Numbered from the stretch's first letter, positions 1 through 9,571 are shown. The stretch: 64,000 bases of DNA from JAXMEB01 sp046348545 (GCA_046348545.1 JAXMEB010000005.1:62001-126000); one strand, 5' to 3'. Program-made: numbers and translations. The notes: generated by a model not told the origin, from the sequence alone.

Positions 1-1149
1 CTCAATTCTCGCTTCAATTTTTCTCTTAAAATCAAGCCCATAACGGTTATTCGGAATTTGTGAAATAAGATCATTTTGCAATTCACTTTGCAAATTCTGT
101 GTACTTATTAAAAACTTAGCACAAGCGTCAATATCAACAGATTCATTGGAATGTTCCATCAGTAAATTGACATCACTTGCATAATTGTTGCGAGAGTCTT
201 CTCTGGTATACTTATCGATAGCGCTTTTGAATGCTGAGAAATCAAATACCGCATCACCTACAACTACCCCAGGTATACTTTTGAGCTGATCGAGTTTTTT
301 CTTTTCAGATGGCGGTAAATTATTTGCCAACCAACTCATGTTTACTGCTGGAAAAATGTATTTTGTGATTCCGTAAATATTGGTATTCAAATTTGCTTTG
401 TATTTTGTTTTGCTTCCAACGCGAACATCGTCAACAAAACCCTCTTCCTTCAAGGCAGGCCTAAAACATTCTTCGTAAATGACATTTGAATTAGGATGCT
501 TTATTTTTGAATTGTCAATGTTATTTGAAACATAGTCAGTATAATGCTTTCTCAGAGTTTCCTTTAATTTGCTTTCCGACGGGGTATACTGAATTTTATT
601 ATTTGCAGATGGAAAGGGTTGGGTGTATATCAATGCTTGCAATCCATCTGTATTGTTACCATTAGATTTCGAAAATGTGTCATTATAGAGACCCTGATAA
701 TCGAATATTTTGGTGTTTCCGTCTAGAACCAAACTATCTTCTTTTTCAGTTATAATCGCCTTTACTTTCATCAAATCTATAATACAGCCTTTGCCACTTT
801 GTTCATTCATGAACCCTAAGTCATTGTCATCAGCTATCTTGCTTGTAAAATCAACAACTTTTGCATCTTCTCCGAACTTTTCAGAAAGATCTACAGCAAG
901 TTTTAGATTGGCGGCTCTGTGATTTCTCGAATGAAATACACCGACACCCGAACCATCCCCCTTCTTGCTGTAGTCAGGAATAGTTGTACACCAGATCTCT
1001 AAAGTGGGTGGTTCTTCTTTATTTTCAAGCGCCATTTTAGAGAGATTACGTTTAACGCCCAATATTTCATCAACATTTGCATTTGTTATGTTCGGCGTAT
1101 ATCCATTTTCTGACTCACCTCTGTATATACATATGATCAATTTTGACAT
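1..1149 (-). CDS. Unrecognised protein, C-terminus off the left edge
   Basis: The minus strand is open without a stop from an ATG at 1149 to the window edge, giving 383 visible residues; the C-terminus is missing. The start is supported by an AGGAGAG Shine-Dalgarno sequence seven bases upstream. The protein begins MSKLIICIYRGESENGYTP, has no signal peptide or membrane segment, and is hydrophilic and lysine/asparagine-rich. I do not recognise it. Residues around 118-150 (IIDLMKVKAII followed by LVLDGNTKIFD) vaguely resemble the acceptor-side helix and acidic metal motif of DXD-type glycosyltransferases, but this is weak. Its divergent ankyrin neighbour and the effector-rich surroundings make a secreted effector possible; that is inference only. 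Confidence 0.75.
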   Translation of the reverse strand, partial: MSKLIICIYRGESENGYTPNITNANVDEILGVKRNLSKMALENKEEPPTLEIWCTTIPDYSKKGDGSGVGVFHSRNHRAANLKLAVDLSEKFGEDAKVVDFTSKIADDNDLGFMNEQSGKGCIIDLMKVKAIITEKEDSLVLDGNTKIFDYQGLYNDTFSKSNGNNTDGLQALIYTQPFPSANNKIQYTPSESKLKETLRKHYTDYVSNNIDNSKIKHPNSNVIYEECFRPALKEEGFVDDVRVGSKTKYKANLNTNIYGITKYIFPAVNMSWLANNLPPSEKKKLDQLKSIPGVVVGDAVFDFSAFKSAIDKYTREDSRNNYASDVNLLMEHSNESVDIDACAKFLISTQNLQSELQNDLISQIPNNRYGLDFKRKIEARIE

Positions 1150-1160
1150 ACAAACTCTCC

Positions 1161-1187
1161 TATGCTTAACTTACATATGCTTAACTT
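1161..1187. repeat. Short tandem repeat upstream of the partial minus-strand gene
   Basis: The 12-mer TATGCTTAACTT occurs at 1161-1172 and again at 1176-1187, in the 5' leader of the minus-strand gene that starts at 1149. It may be a repeated regulatory site or a small slippage duplication. Confidence 0.6.
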
Positions 1188-1253
1188 GCAAAGATTGGAC
1201 AACACATAGAACAATCTGGTTCGAAAAATTTTATTTACAGTTGGGAGGAATTT

Positions 1254-1559
1254 ATGCCATTGAATAGTAAAATAGATATTGTTTCACTTGCAGACATGGG
1301 GTTAAGGAAAGAGGTTGAGAATTGCTTGAAAAGTGGCATAAATCCAAACACCACAAATGAAGATGGTCAAACCCCCCTACACAAAGCTGTTATTAGATCC
1401 GACAAAAAATTAATCTCAATTCTAATCAGATATGGAGCAAATCCCAAAATTGCTGATGACTATGGACGTGATTGCTTCGAATATGCCAAACAAGCTAATA
1501 ATGATGAAATTGAAAGAATTCTTAAAAATGCAACTTCAAGACCATCTTTAAATCGCTAG
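1254..1559 (+). CDS. Small ankyrin repeat protein
   Basis: 101 residues, preceded by a strong GGGAGGAA ribosome binding site. Residues about 8-36 (ADMGLRKEVENCLKSGINPN) and 38-70 (DGQTPLHKAVIRSDKKLISI, then YGANP) form two ankyrin units with the TPLHKA signature; a third, degenerate unit (YGRDCFEYAKQ) closes the protein. It is all ankyrin scaffold with no catalytic domain, signal peptide or membrane segment. Such mini-ankyrin proteins usually act by protein-protein binding. It is divergent from the gene on its left. Whether it is secreted or acts inside the bacterium cannot be told. Confidence 0.8.
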   Translation: MPLNSKIDIVSLADMGLRKEVENCLKSGINPNTTNEDGQTPLHKAVIRSDKKLISILIRYGANPKIADDYGRDCFEYAKQANNDEIERILKNATSRPSLNR

Positions 1560-1980
1560 AATTGTAAAAATTCAATTTCGATCTAACACATCCACACTGA
1601 TCAGGCAGTTTTTTAATCGCATTATCAACTAGGTTGAGCTGTCTGATGTCTCGTATACCCGCAACAGATGATTTTTCGGGTACCTGCCTACGCTCTTTGA
1701 GCTTCACCAAGGCAAGGGCGCTAAACGTTCGAGACGATTACAGAAACAAGCAGCATGAAGCAGCCCAAAAAACAAACAAAAAGCAGAAATTGACTCGAAA
1801 TTAAAACATCGAGGAACCAAAGATGTTCTGTCATGTGTTTGGAAAATACTAAACCGCCGGTCGGATGCAAATGCTTCTTTAGCGCCTCAGAGTATAAGAT
1901 CCCGACCAACGGGTGATCTTTAACTTTATTACGGCTAGTAGATATGGTAGATTCGGCTGCTTAATGAAGTAGACATCAAT
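1560..1980. other. Intergenic stretch, no supported gene
   Basis: About 420 bases between the small ankyrin gene and the large repeat protein. Short open frames exist on both strands (for example 1721-1909 minus) but none has a convincing ribosome binding site or recognisable product. A plus-strand frame around 1725-1920 is lysine/arginine-rich and interrupted by a stop, so it may be a decayed gene end. It presumably holds the promoter of the gene starting at 1981. Confidence 0.4.
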
Positions 1981-4900
1981 GTGACACATATGCTAGGTAA
2001 AAGATCTCCTGAAAACGTTGACCAAAACCCTAAACAGCTAAAAATACAAAAAATAGATGAAGAAACAAAAGTCAAAGTTGGCAGAGACAATCCTAGCCTA
2101 TCATCAAAATTGACTGGCTTGCTGGATAAAGGCTTGAGCTTTGTGGGGATTTACACGGATCTTACAGCGAAACTTTATGATGCAATCTCTAAAAACGACA
2201 TCATCTCTGTAAAGTCAATATTACAAAAAAATAATAGACCCTGCCTTGGAAATCTCAAAGCTTCAACCGATCAAAATGTTTTTGTTTTCGCGAGCACTGT
2301 TAGTAAAGAAATTTTATCAGAAGTTCTCATTGCTTACAGCGATGAAATGAGCTTCTCAGAAAAACGGTATACCCAGGCATTTACAATGCTAACCCAAGCA
2401 GGTTTAGATTCAAAGAAATATACAGACTTATATCTCGCCTTAATTAACAACATTGATGCTTGTATCAATTTAGCAGATGCTTTCGTGAAATTAACTCAAG
2501 CCAATTTAGATTGGCAGGATCACCAGCCACTATATGAGGCATTAATCAAAAAACCGCATGCGGTGAATCGGTACATTCAAGGCTTTCTAAAATTAACCCA
2601 TGCTAATATAGATTGGAAAAATAATCAGGCACTTTATGAGGCATTAATACAAAAAGGTTTTACCGCTTGTTTAGTTGATAGTTTCATCAGGTTAACGCAA
2701 GCCAATTTAGATTGGACTAATAATCAACCAATCTATGATACATTAATAAAACAAACAAATACTGTTAGCAGTCAAATGTATTCTGCTTTGCTAGAAAGTT
2801 ATATCGATTTAGCTCGCGTTAAATTTGATTGGCAAAACCACCAACCTCTCTTTCAGGCTTTGACCCCCTATAATGCTTCAAATTTGGCAAAAGGTTTTAT
2901 CAAATTAGCACAAGTGAATTTAGATTGGCAAAGTCATCAGCCACTATATGACGCATTAATAAAAAAATCTTTTTATGCTCCATCTTTGGCAGAAGGCTTT
3001 ATCGAGTTAAAGAAAGCCAGCTTAGACTGGGATAAGCATCATTCGCTCTACGAAAGTTTAATGGTTAACTCTTCATACACAGTAAACCTAGCAAAAGGCT
3101 TTGCAGTCTTATCAAAAGCAAATCTGGATGAGAAAAGTAACAAACCACTTTATGATGCTTTAATACAGACTCCCCATAACGCTCCTATTTTTGCAGAAGG
3201 GTTTATTGAGTTCACACAAGCAAATTTAGATTGGCAAAATCATCGACAACTCTATGGTATTTTACTAAAATGCCAAGACAACACATTAGTTTTAGCTAAA
3301 AGCTTTATCAAACTAAAGCAAGCTCATTTAGATTTAGACAATCATTTGATTCTCTTTAGGGCTTTAACTTGGAGAGAAGAAAATGATATTGTTCATCTGA
3401 CAGATATTTTTTTAAATTTAGCACAAGAACATTTTAGCTGGGATGAACATTTATCACCTTTCAAAGCTTCAACTATTAAATACGAAGACATTGATCGATT
3501 CTGCAGCACATTCATTTTGCTAAACAATATTGGTATTGGCTACTCTCAAGAAACTGCGAAATATTATTCAAGTTATTTCTCAATTACCCACGCTGACTTC
3601 TCGTGCTACGTTTTGGAAACACTTTTAAAAAGTGGATACAGAGCAAAGGATCATCATTCACTTCTTGATATCATACTTTCGACTTTAACATCTGAGAACG
3701 TGAACCGAACTATAACAAACACAAAACTCCTTGAATTGGTCAAGTATGCAAAATCGAATACTATACTAACTTCTTATGATGCAGGTTATCTGGATCAGAT
3801 TAAGGCTTTGAAGCTATTAATTAACCAGGAGAATATCCTGGCTGAAGGACCACTCGGCAAATCAACTGCCACAATTGAATTAGAGCGGATTATAAGTCTT
3901 ATTTCAAGATTGGATATTTCGGATGTTCACATTAAATACAACAAGATAGGGCATTATGTTCTAATTATGCCAAATGAAAAAGTGAATTTAAGTATACTTC
4001 TAAATAATTCAAATTTAACACAATTTTCACTCAGTACCACGGTTAATGAACACGGCAATATCACACACTCTAATGTCACAATTGAGCGCTTAGGCAATAT
4101 TCTAGAAAGTTTGATTCCAAATTGGAATATAATAGATTCAAAAAATCCAGTTGTTAACCTACTCCCACCGACTCAGCAAAAAGCAATTGAGATCTATACA
4201 ACCGAGCTGTACAGAAATATAAACAAATTCTTTAGAGGTGAAGCGTTAGATGTATCAAAAGATAGATTGTTTTCGTTACAAATTTTTGAAAGAAACTATT
4301 TAATCTGTTTTATTTTAGGTTGCTTAATAAATGACGCCACAAACGCGATACCATTTTTAGTCTCTGAGTATCAACAAAATAATCCGACCTCAAAATTGCT
4401 TGATGGATACCTCGCCCCTGAGAATGCTATTTTAGATCGTGGTGAAAGATTAACAGCTGATATCATTAAGATGCGTTTAGCAAACCCATGGATTTTACCA
4501 GCCATTACCAGTTTTAGTGTGCATGAGCAAGGCTCCTCTTATTTCCACAAATCGGGCACAACACGCACAAAGCTCGAAAATCCGCGTATATTGAAACCTA
4601 TCATTAACAAAATGGAAGGTGAAATTCTCATTGCTCAAGGCGAACAAGTGATTACTACCCAAGGTCCGGGATATTTAATTACTAGACTTGTCAACTCTCC
4701 GTCATTACAACAACCTGACCAACGTTGGTCTGATAATGCGCTTGCGTCTGCGCTCAAGCATCATTTGCTTAAAGAATATACGGAAGAGTCAAGTGAAATA
4801 TCAATTAATGCCAAAAAAATTGTCAGACCTAACCATAATGCACCACATGTTTCAAGAGTAATGAAAAGTGTCGATCTTGTACTAGCTTATTTTAGTAAAC

Positions 4901-5610
4901 ATGCTAAGGATTCTCAATTTAAATGGTTTTGCAATTCAATCTCGAAAGATGAAGTTGAATGGCTACGAGTTGCAGCTGCGTTTAGTATCACTGGCCGAAA
5001 TAGTGAAATCAGTGCCGGGGAAGATCTAAAACGCTATGATCAATATCGAGCAGCCTCAGCTGATCATTTCAAATTTTTTGTAGAAAAGACAAAAGATTTG
5101 AGCAGCCCTCAAAACAAAGCTATGATGGAACGAATGTGTAACGTTGTAAGATATATGGGCAACCCTCACTATGAGCAAGGACAAAATGACCAACCTACTC
5201 TCAACTGTATCTCTGATGATGTTGAGCGAAATCTTAGAAACTATAATCATCGTATCCTGAGTATAGCTCATAAACTAGATTTGGCACGTTGTTATTCTCC
5301 AACAGAATTCAAGCATTCAATGCAACCCTGTCTAAATTTATCTGAATTAAGTCCTGCTCAATCAGAAGATTTTAATGAAATGATTCGATATATTATTGAG
5401 TTGATTAAAGAGCATGGCGGCCGCTTGTCTTGCGATATAAGACTCGACGGGGAATTTGAGAAAGTTCATCTTAACTATCAGGATGTGTTTTCTAAAGCAA
5501 GCACCTCTTTGACAAGATTATATAGTCTTACAAAATCTGTCACTCTGCCTAAACTTTTGTCAACTGTTTCCGATAGGCCACATCAATCTATGAATGGGTT
5601 ATCGAATTAG
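1981..5610 (+). CDS. Repeat protein with ART-like and SidE-type phosphodiesterase-like domains, candidate effector
   Basis: 1209 residues from a GTG; an in-frame ATG nine bases on (MLGKRSPENVDQ) is an equally good start, and neither has a strong Shine-Dalgarno sequence. Residues about 125-505 hold some 11 degenerate repeats of 30-37 residues, consensus GFIKLTQANLDWQNHQPLY then ALIKK. Residues about 800-900 match the R-S-E class of mono-ADP-ribosyltransferases: R820 in LDRGER, S844 in TSFS, and E879/E881 in MEGEILIAQGE. R-to-S spacing is 24 and S-to-E is 35, close to ExoS. Residues about 945-1110 resemble the phosphodiesterase domain of Legionella SidE proteins: H952 and H956 in RPNHNAPH, E1009 in TGRNSE, H1097 in IAHKLD. 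In SidE the phosphodiesterase precedes the ART; here the order is reversed. Ubiquitin as substrate is inferred from that family. No signal peptide is seen, as expected for a type IV effector. Confidence 0.75.
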   Translation: MTHMLGKRSPENVDQNPKQLKIQKIDEETKVKVGRDNPSLSSKLTGLLDKGLSFVGIYTDLTAKLYDAISKNDIISVKSILQKNNRPCLGNLKASTDQNVFVFASTVSKEILSEVLIAYSDEMSFSEKRYTQAFTMLTQAGLDSKKYTDLYLALINNIDACINLADAFVKLTQANLDWQDHQPLYEALIKKPHAVNRYIQGFLKLTHANIDWKNNQALYEALIQKGFTACLVDSFIRLTQANLDWTNNQPIYDTLIKQTNTVSSQMYSALLESYIDLARVKFDWQNHQPLFQALTPYNASNLAKGFIKLAQVNLDWQSHQPLYDALIKKSFYAPSLAEGFIELKKASLDWDKHHSLYESLMVNSSYTVNLAKGFAVLSKANLDEKSNKPLYDALIQTPHNAPIFAEGFIEFTQANLDWQNHRQLYGILLKCQDNTLVLAKSFIKLKQAHLDLDNHLILFRALTWREENDIVHLTDIFLNLAQEHFSWDEHLSPFKASTIKYEDIDRFCSTFILLNNIGIGYSQETAKYYSSYFSITHADFSCYVLETLLKSGYRAKDHHSLLDIILSTLTSENVNRTITNTKLLELVKYAKSNTILTSYDAGYLDQIKALKLLINQENILAEGPLGKSTATIELERIISLISRLDISDVHIKYNKIGHYVLIMPNEKVNLSILLNNSNLTQFSLSTTVNEHGNITHSNVTIERLGNILESLIPNWNIIDSKNPVVNLLPPTQQKAIEIYTTELYRNINKFFRGEALDVSKDRLFSLQIFERNYLICFILGCLINDATNAIPFLVSEYQQNNPTSKLLDGYLAPENAILDRGERLTADIIKMRLANPWILPAITSFSVHEQGSSYFHKSGTTRTKLENPRILKPIINKMEGEILIAQGEQVITTQGPGYLITRLVNSPSLQQPDQRWSDNALASALKHHLLKEYTEESSEISINAKKIVRPNHNAPHVSRVMKSVDLVLAYFSKHAKDSQFKWFCNSISKDEVEWLRVAAAFSITGRNSEISAGEDLKRYDQYRAASADHFKFFVEKTKDLSSPQNKAMMERMCNVVRYMGNPHYEQGQNDQPTLNCISDDVERNLRNYNHRILSIAHKLDLARCYSPTEFKHSMQPCLNLSELSPAQSEDFNEMIRYIIELIKEHGGRLSCDIRLDGEFEKVHLNYQDVFSKASTSLTRLYSLTKSVTLPKLLSTVSDRPHQSMNGLSN

Positions 5611-5639
5611 AGAACTAAGCTGAGGGACGGGCTTGTTAC

Positions 5640-5669
5640 TTCTGGCAAAATCCCGTAAAATTGCCAGAA
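5640..5669 (+). terminator. Hairpin downstream of the ART/PDE gene
   Basis: A perfect 9-bp inverted repeat (TTCTGGCAA at 5640-5648, TTGCCAGAA at 5661-5669) with a 12-base loop lies 30 bases after the stop codon. It is followed by a short T-rich run, so an intrinsic terminator is plausible, though the U-tract is weak. Confidence 0.45.
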
Positions 5670-5730
5670 TTTAGTTTCCTAAATTATTTCGTAATTTGGC
5701 TAAATCAATTCACGCCAACCAGGGGGCTTT

Positions 5731-7131
5731 GTGAGCGGCATTGAAAATATTCTATTTGAAATCAGACACTTACTCTGGAGCGGTCTTTTAATCGGGTTGA
5801 TTGCGGCTATGGGGCTTTATTTAACTTTCTCCTTAAAGGGGCTCCAATTTCGCTACCTCGGTCATTCTTTGCATCTACTCTTCTTCCCTCAAAAACATAA
5901 GACCTCGCCCGATAGTCGGGGCGAATTATCCCCATTCCAGTCCATCATGACCGCATTAGCAGGCTCAATTGGCACGGGAAGTATCGCCGGTGTTGCAATT
6001 GCGATTGGTATCGGGGGATATGGCGCAGTCTTTTGGCTCTGGGTGACAAGTCTTTTTGGGATGGTCATTGCCTATTCTGAAAATGTATTAGCGATCAAAT
6101 ATCGCGTTCAAAATGAAAAAGGTCAGATGTCTGGGGGCCCAATGTATGCGCTACGCGATGGACTTAAGCAGCCTTTTTTAGCAAAAGCATTTGCTTTATT
6201 TGGTGCGCTAGCTTCATTTGGTATCGGCGCAACGGTCCAGTCTAATTCAACAGCTAGTGCACTTGAAACTCTATTTTCTGTTACCCCCTGGATGACCGGT
6301 TTAGTCATGGCATTGATTGCAGCTTTGGTCATATTAGGTGGCGTAAAAAAAATAGGCCAGGTTGCCAGCGTGATGGTCCCTTTAATGACATTATTATATG
6401 TCGGCGCCAGCCTCATCATTTTAGGACTCAACTGGCAACATTTAATACCATCGCTTCAGATGATCGTCTCTTCTGCATTCACAGGTCAAGCCTCAATCGG
6501 TGGATTCGTTGGCTCCACCCTGCTTCTTGCGATTCAAATGGGCTCTGCACGTGCCGTTTTTTCAAATGAAGCGGGATTAGGAAGCAGCCCTATTGCTGCT
6601 GCTAGTGCAAAAACGCCCTATCCAGCTCTTCAGGGCATGTTGGCGATGGGGGGGGTCTTTGTATCTTCTCTAGTCATTTGCACAATGACAGGCCTTGTTT
6701 TAACGGTCACTCAAAGTTTAGGACAAACAAACCCAGATGGGACTCTTCTCACGGGAGCCCCTCTTACAATCGCAGCATTTGGCCAAAATCTAAAAGCAGC
6801 GCCCTATATTGTGTTAGGTTGTTTAGCTTTATTCGGATTTACCACGCTCATCGCATGGGCCTATTATGGCGAAAAATGCATCGAGTTCTTGATCGGCTCT
6901 AAAGGGATTAACCCTTACAGACTAATTTATATCTGTTTGATTGTTTTAGGGGCGGTTGCAAATCTTCATATCATTTGGTCTTTTGCCGATATTGTGAATG
7001 GCCTCATGTGCATTCCTAATTTGATTGCTGTTGCAGGTTTAGTGGGCGTTGTTATTCATGAAACCGCTATCTATGAACGCTCTCTACTTTCTTTTAAATC
7101 CCATATAAAAGACTCTTTGGAGTTATCTTAA
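5731..7131 (+). CDS. Alanine/glycine:cation symporter (AgcS family)
   Basis: 466 residues starting at GTG, six bases after an AGGGGG ribosome binding site. The protein is an inner-membrane transporter with about ten hydrophobic helices and the hallmarks of the sodium:alanine symporter family: LAGSIGTGSIAGVAIAIGIG near residue 76, MSGGPMYALRDG near 132, and the sodium-site stretch AVFSNEAGLGSSPIAAASA near 275-293. It should import alanine or glycine with sodium or protons. Length is normal for the family. Its 3' end overlaps the convergent antiporter gene by nine bases, so the two cannot each have a separate intrinsic terminator there. Confidence 0.9.
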   Translation: MSGIENILFEIRHLLWSGLLIGLIAAMGLYLTFSLKGLQFRYLGHSLHLLFFPQKHKTSPDSRGELSPFQSIMTALAGSIGTGSIAGVAIAIGIGGYGAVFWLWVTSLFGMVIAYSENVLAIKYRVQNEKGQMSGGPMYALRDGLKQPFLAKAFALFGALASFGIGATVQSNSTASALETLFSVTPWMTGLVMALIAALVILGGVKKIGQVASVMVPLMTLLYVGASLIILGLNWQHLIPSLQMIVSSAFTGQASIGGFVGSTLLLAIQMGSARAVFSNEAGLGSSPIAAASAKTPYPALQGMLAMGGVFVSSLVICTMTGLVLTVTQSLGQTNPDGTLLTGAPLTIAAFGQNLKAAPYIVLGCLALFGFTTLIAWAYYGEKCIEFLIGSKGINPYRLIYICLIVLGAVANLHIIWSFADIVNGLMCIPNLIAVAGLVGVVIHETAIYERSLLSFKSHIKDSLELS

Positions 7132-8289
7132 TTCAAAAGGCTTAATTAGCTGAGTATTGTACTTAATAATAAGTGGCGCTAGTGCCATGCTCAGCAAAAT
7201 AGCCCCCAATATTACTTGCCCATAGTCTTCAGGAATAAGCTGCTGTTTTAAAGCCAAAATCAAAATAGCAAACCCAAACTCACCACCATTAGCAAGAGAA
7301 AGCCCTGTCTTTAAAGCATCTGCTTTTGATTTCATAAAAAACAGTCCCAACAAAAAAATTAAGGTGGTTTTAAATATGATCAAGGCAAACAATAATAACA
7401 ACATCCATGACCATGCATACGACATGACTTGAATGTTAAATTGCATGCCAATCGAAATAAAAAACAAGCCCATCAACACATTACGAATTGGCCTGATATC
7501 TGATTCAATTTTTTGAATATGCTCCGTTTCACTCAGCATCAAACCGGATATAAAAGCACCTAAAGTCAAAGATAACCCTAATTGAGAAGTTAACCAGGCT
7601 GCACTCAGTGCTATAAAAACGGTCAAAATCGTAAATAATTCATTGGAGCTGAACTTACTAACATGGTCATACAGTGGCTTTAAAACAAATCGTCCGATAC
7701 CTAATATCAGCAAAATAGCCAAAATCGCCTTTAGTAAAGCAACACCCCCTATGGTTAAAAATGCATGAAACGTTGCGGAAGGCAATCCGGCGATGAGAAT
7801 TAATAATGGAATCACAGCCAGATCTTGGAAAAGAAGGATACTAAATGTCGTCTGACCATAGTGATATCGCAACTCCGATTGTTCGCGAAGCTGCTTTAAA
7901 ACAACCGCTGTTGAAGACATACCGACGACAGCGCCCACCACCAACGACTCGGTTAAGCTCATTTTCAAACACATACCTATGACTGTTACGAAAAGGATTG
8001 TGCAAATGACCTGCAGCCCGCCAAAGCCAAACACTTCACGCTTCATCGTGATTAATTTTGACCATGAAAACTCAAGACCAATAGTAAACATTAAAAATAC
8101 TAATCCAAATTCTGAAAGCTGCTGGATATTAAATGTGCTGGGCGCTATCTTGATCATATGAGGCCCGAGTAGAATGCCTGCCAAAATGAAGCCAACCGTG
8201 CTCGGCATTTTGAATATTTGAGCAATAATAGTCATCATTAAACTAGTGCCCATTAAAATGAGCATGCCCTCAAACATATTTATCTGCAT
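7123..8289 (-). CDS. CPA2-type monovalent cation:proton antiporter, membrane domain only
   Basis: 388 residues, almost entirely transmembrane, with the Na/H exchanger domain of the KefB/CPA2 superfamily. STVGFILAGILLGPHMI near residue 30 and LFQDLAVIPLLILIAG near 153 are typical, as is the GGEFGFAILIL segment near 337. KefB and KefC continue with a cytosolic nucleotide-binding (RCK/TrkA-N) domain; this protein stops after the membrane part, so regulation by glutathione or NAD is not expected. The role is probably K+ or Na+ efflux coupled to protons. The acyltransferase gene starts upstream on the same strand with 13 bases between the two frames, so they may be co-transcribed. Confidence 0.85.
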   Translation of the reverse strand: MQINMFEGMLILMGTSLMMTIIAQIFKMPSTVGFILAGILLGPHMIKIAPSTFNIQQLSEFGLVFLMFTIGLEFSWSKLITMKREVFGFGGLQVICTILFVTVIGMCLKMSLTESLVVGAVVGMSSTAVVLKQLREQSELRYHYGQTTFSILLFQDLAVIPLLILIAGLPSATFHAFLTIGGVALLKAILAILLILGIGRFVLKPLYDHVSKFSSNELFTILTVFIALSAAWLTSQLGLSLTLGAFISGLMLSETEHIQKIESDIRPIRNVLMGLFFISIGMQFNIQVMSYAWSWMLLLLFALIIFKTTLIFLLGLFFMKSKADALKTGLSLANGGEFGFAILILALKQQLIPEDYGQVILGAILLSMALAPLIIKYNTQLIKPFELR

Positions 8290-8302
8290 TCGGCAGCACC
8301 TC

Positions 8303-9502
8303 TTAAATTACTATTTTAATCGCAGGTATTTTTCGGATCAAAACTGATAAAACAAAACATATCAAGAAAGTCAACACAAAAACCAGAGCAATTTTTACCA
8401 CATTGGGATAATCATATTGAGTCAACACATACTGCAACCATACTACGATTGGAAAATGTACGAGCGATATCCCATAGGCATGATCCGATAAATATTTGAA
8501 TATTCTTGAATGAAAATTAATATACTTTAGATAAATCCCCATCAAACCATAAATCATTAATATACAAACTATCGGAAACACTAAATTATAGAGAATGAAA
8601 AATCCCAAATTTAAAAGCTGTTTCTCATTAACAGAGACACCTCTTAAATTCTGCAACAGTTGAATGGATTGCTGGTCTAAGTCTAACCTGTACAAAATGA
8701 TATAATAAATCAAGGCATATATCATAACTGAGACGCTAATCCAGACCCACCACAAACGCACCCATCTAGCTTCAAGTGAAAACATTAAAGATTCATATCG
8801 CCATGAATTACCCAATCGAACTCCGAATATAAACAATGAAATATACAATAATAATCTATTGGGCTGCAGCCAGAAAGGGCCGAATAAATGAGTGAACAAA
8901 TGAGGTTCTAGCATCATAAGCATATACGCTACAAAACCAAGCATAAGCACTTTATAATACCAAGCCTCTCCAGCTTCGAAATGCTTCTGGATAAATTTAA
9001 CTTTTAAATATACAAGTAAAGCATATGTTCCTGAAAAAGCAAATAGAAGCCACAAAAACCAGCTTGTTCCTGAATGCCAATGATTTTGAAAATAATAGGT
9101 AGACCAAAAACATAAATAACCACAGTCCTGACCTGATTGAATATATCCTACATAAGAACCGATTGGGACGTAGCATGTTACCAAAAACAAAAATGGAAGC
9201 CCTAAACGGAGCAATCGATTTCTAATGAACGATCTTACCCCTATTCGATTGATTGTGATTGAAGAAAAAAAACCTGCAATCACAAAAAGTAAAGACATAT
9301 TAAAACTGTCAATCACTATAACGCAAAAAGTATTGAAATTTGTTTGCAACCCTGTTTCAACAACCGGCCAAATTGAAAAAACATAATTTTGCGGATCATG
9401 GTAGGTTATCGTAGCGTATGGTAGAATTGAATGTATCAAGAGAACCAACAGAATGCAGGTGGTTCTTAAATGATCCATAAAGTAGAGTCTTTTGGCTAAC
9501 AT
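8303..9502 (-). CDS. Membrane-bound acyltransferase (acyltransferase 3 family)
   Basis: 399 residues with about ten membrane helices. It opens with the family signature, an arginine (R13 in MDHLRTTC) followed after ten residues by the conserved histidine of LLVLLIHS. FVIAGFFSS, RLLRLGLPFLF and the C-terminal SDHAYGISLVHFPIVVWLQY segments also fit OafA/OpgC-like enzymes, which transfer acyl groups to sugars or periplasmic glucans from inside the inner membrane. The acceptor here cannot be inferred. No clear Shine-Dalgarno sequence precedes either the ATG at 9502 or the second in-frame ATG (MDHLRTT), so the start is uncertain. Divergent from the hydrolase gene at 9572. Confidence 0.85.
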   Translation of the reverse strand: MLAKRLYFMDHLRTTCILLVLLIHSILPYATITYHDPQNYVFSIWPVVETGLQTNFNTFCVIVIDSFNMSLLFVIAGFFSSITINRIGVRSFIRNRLLRLGLPFLFLVTCYVPIGSYVGYIQSGQDCGYLCFWSTYYFQNHWHSGTSWFLWLLFAFSGTYALLVYLKVKFIQKHFEAGEAWYYKVLMLGFVAYMLMMLEPHLFTHLFGPFWLQPNRLLLYISLFIFGVRLGNSWRYESLMFSLEARWVRLWWVWISVSVMIYALIYYIILYRLDLDQQSIQLLQNLRGVSVNEKQLLNLGFFILYNLVFPIVCILMIYGLMGIYLKYINFHSRIFKYLSDHAYGISLVHFPIVVWLQYVLTQYDYPNVVKIALVFVLTFLICFVLSVLIRKIPAIKIVI

Positions 9503-9571
9503 ATGAAAATAAGTTGGGATATTTATTAATCCATACTAAACTACTTGGAAACACTTCAGGAAGCTTTCAGG

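Noticed and set aside
710..1267. Two plus-strand frames at 710-922 and 1004-1267
   Set aside because: They are antisense to the continuous minus-strand gene ending at the window edge, which has a proper ribosome binding site and protein-like composition.
1721..1909. Minus-strand frame with a hydrophobic end
   Set aside because: No ribosome binding site, no recognisable family, and the hydrophobic run reflects an A-rich plus strand.
2350..3500. Regular DNA repeats considered as a CRISPR array
   Set aside because: The periodicity is in the protein repeats; the DNA units diverge and there are no unique spacers. No CRISPR array was found in the window.
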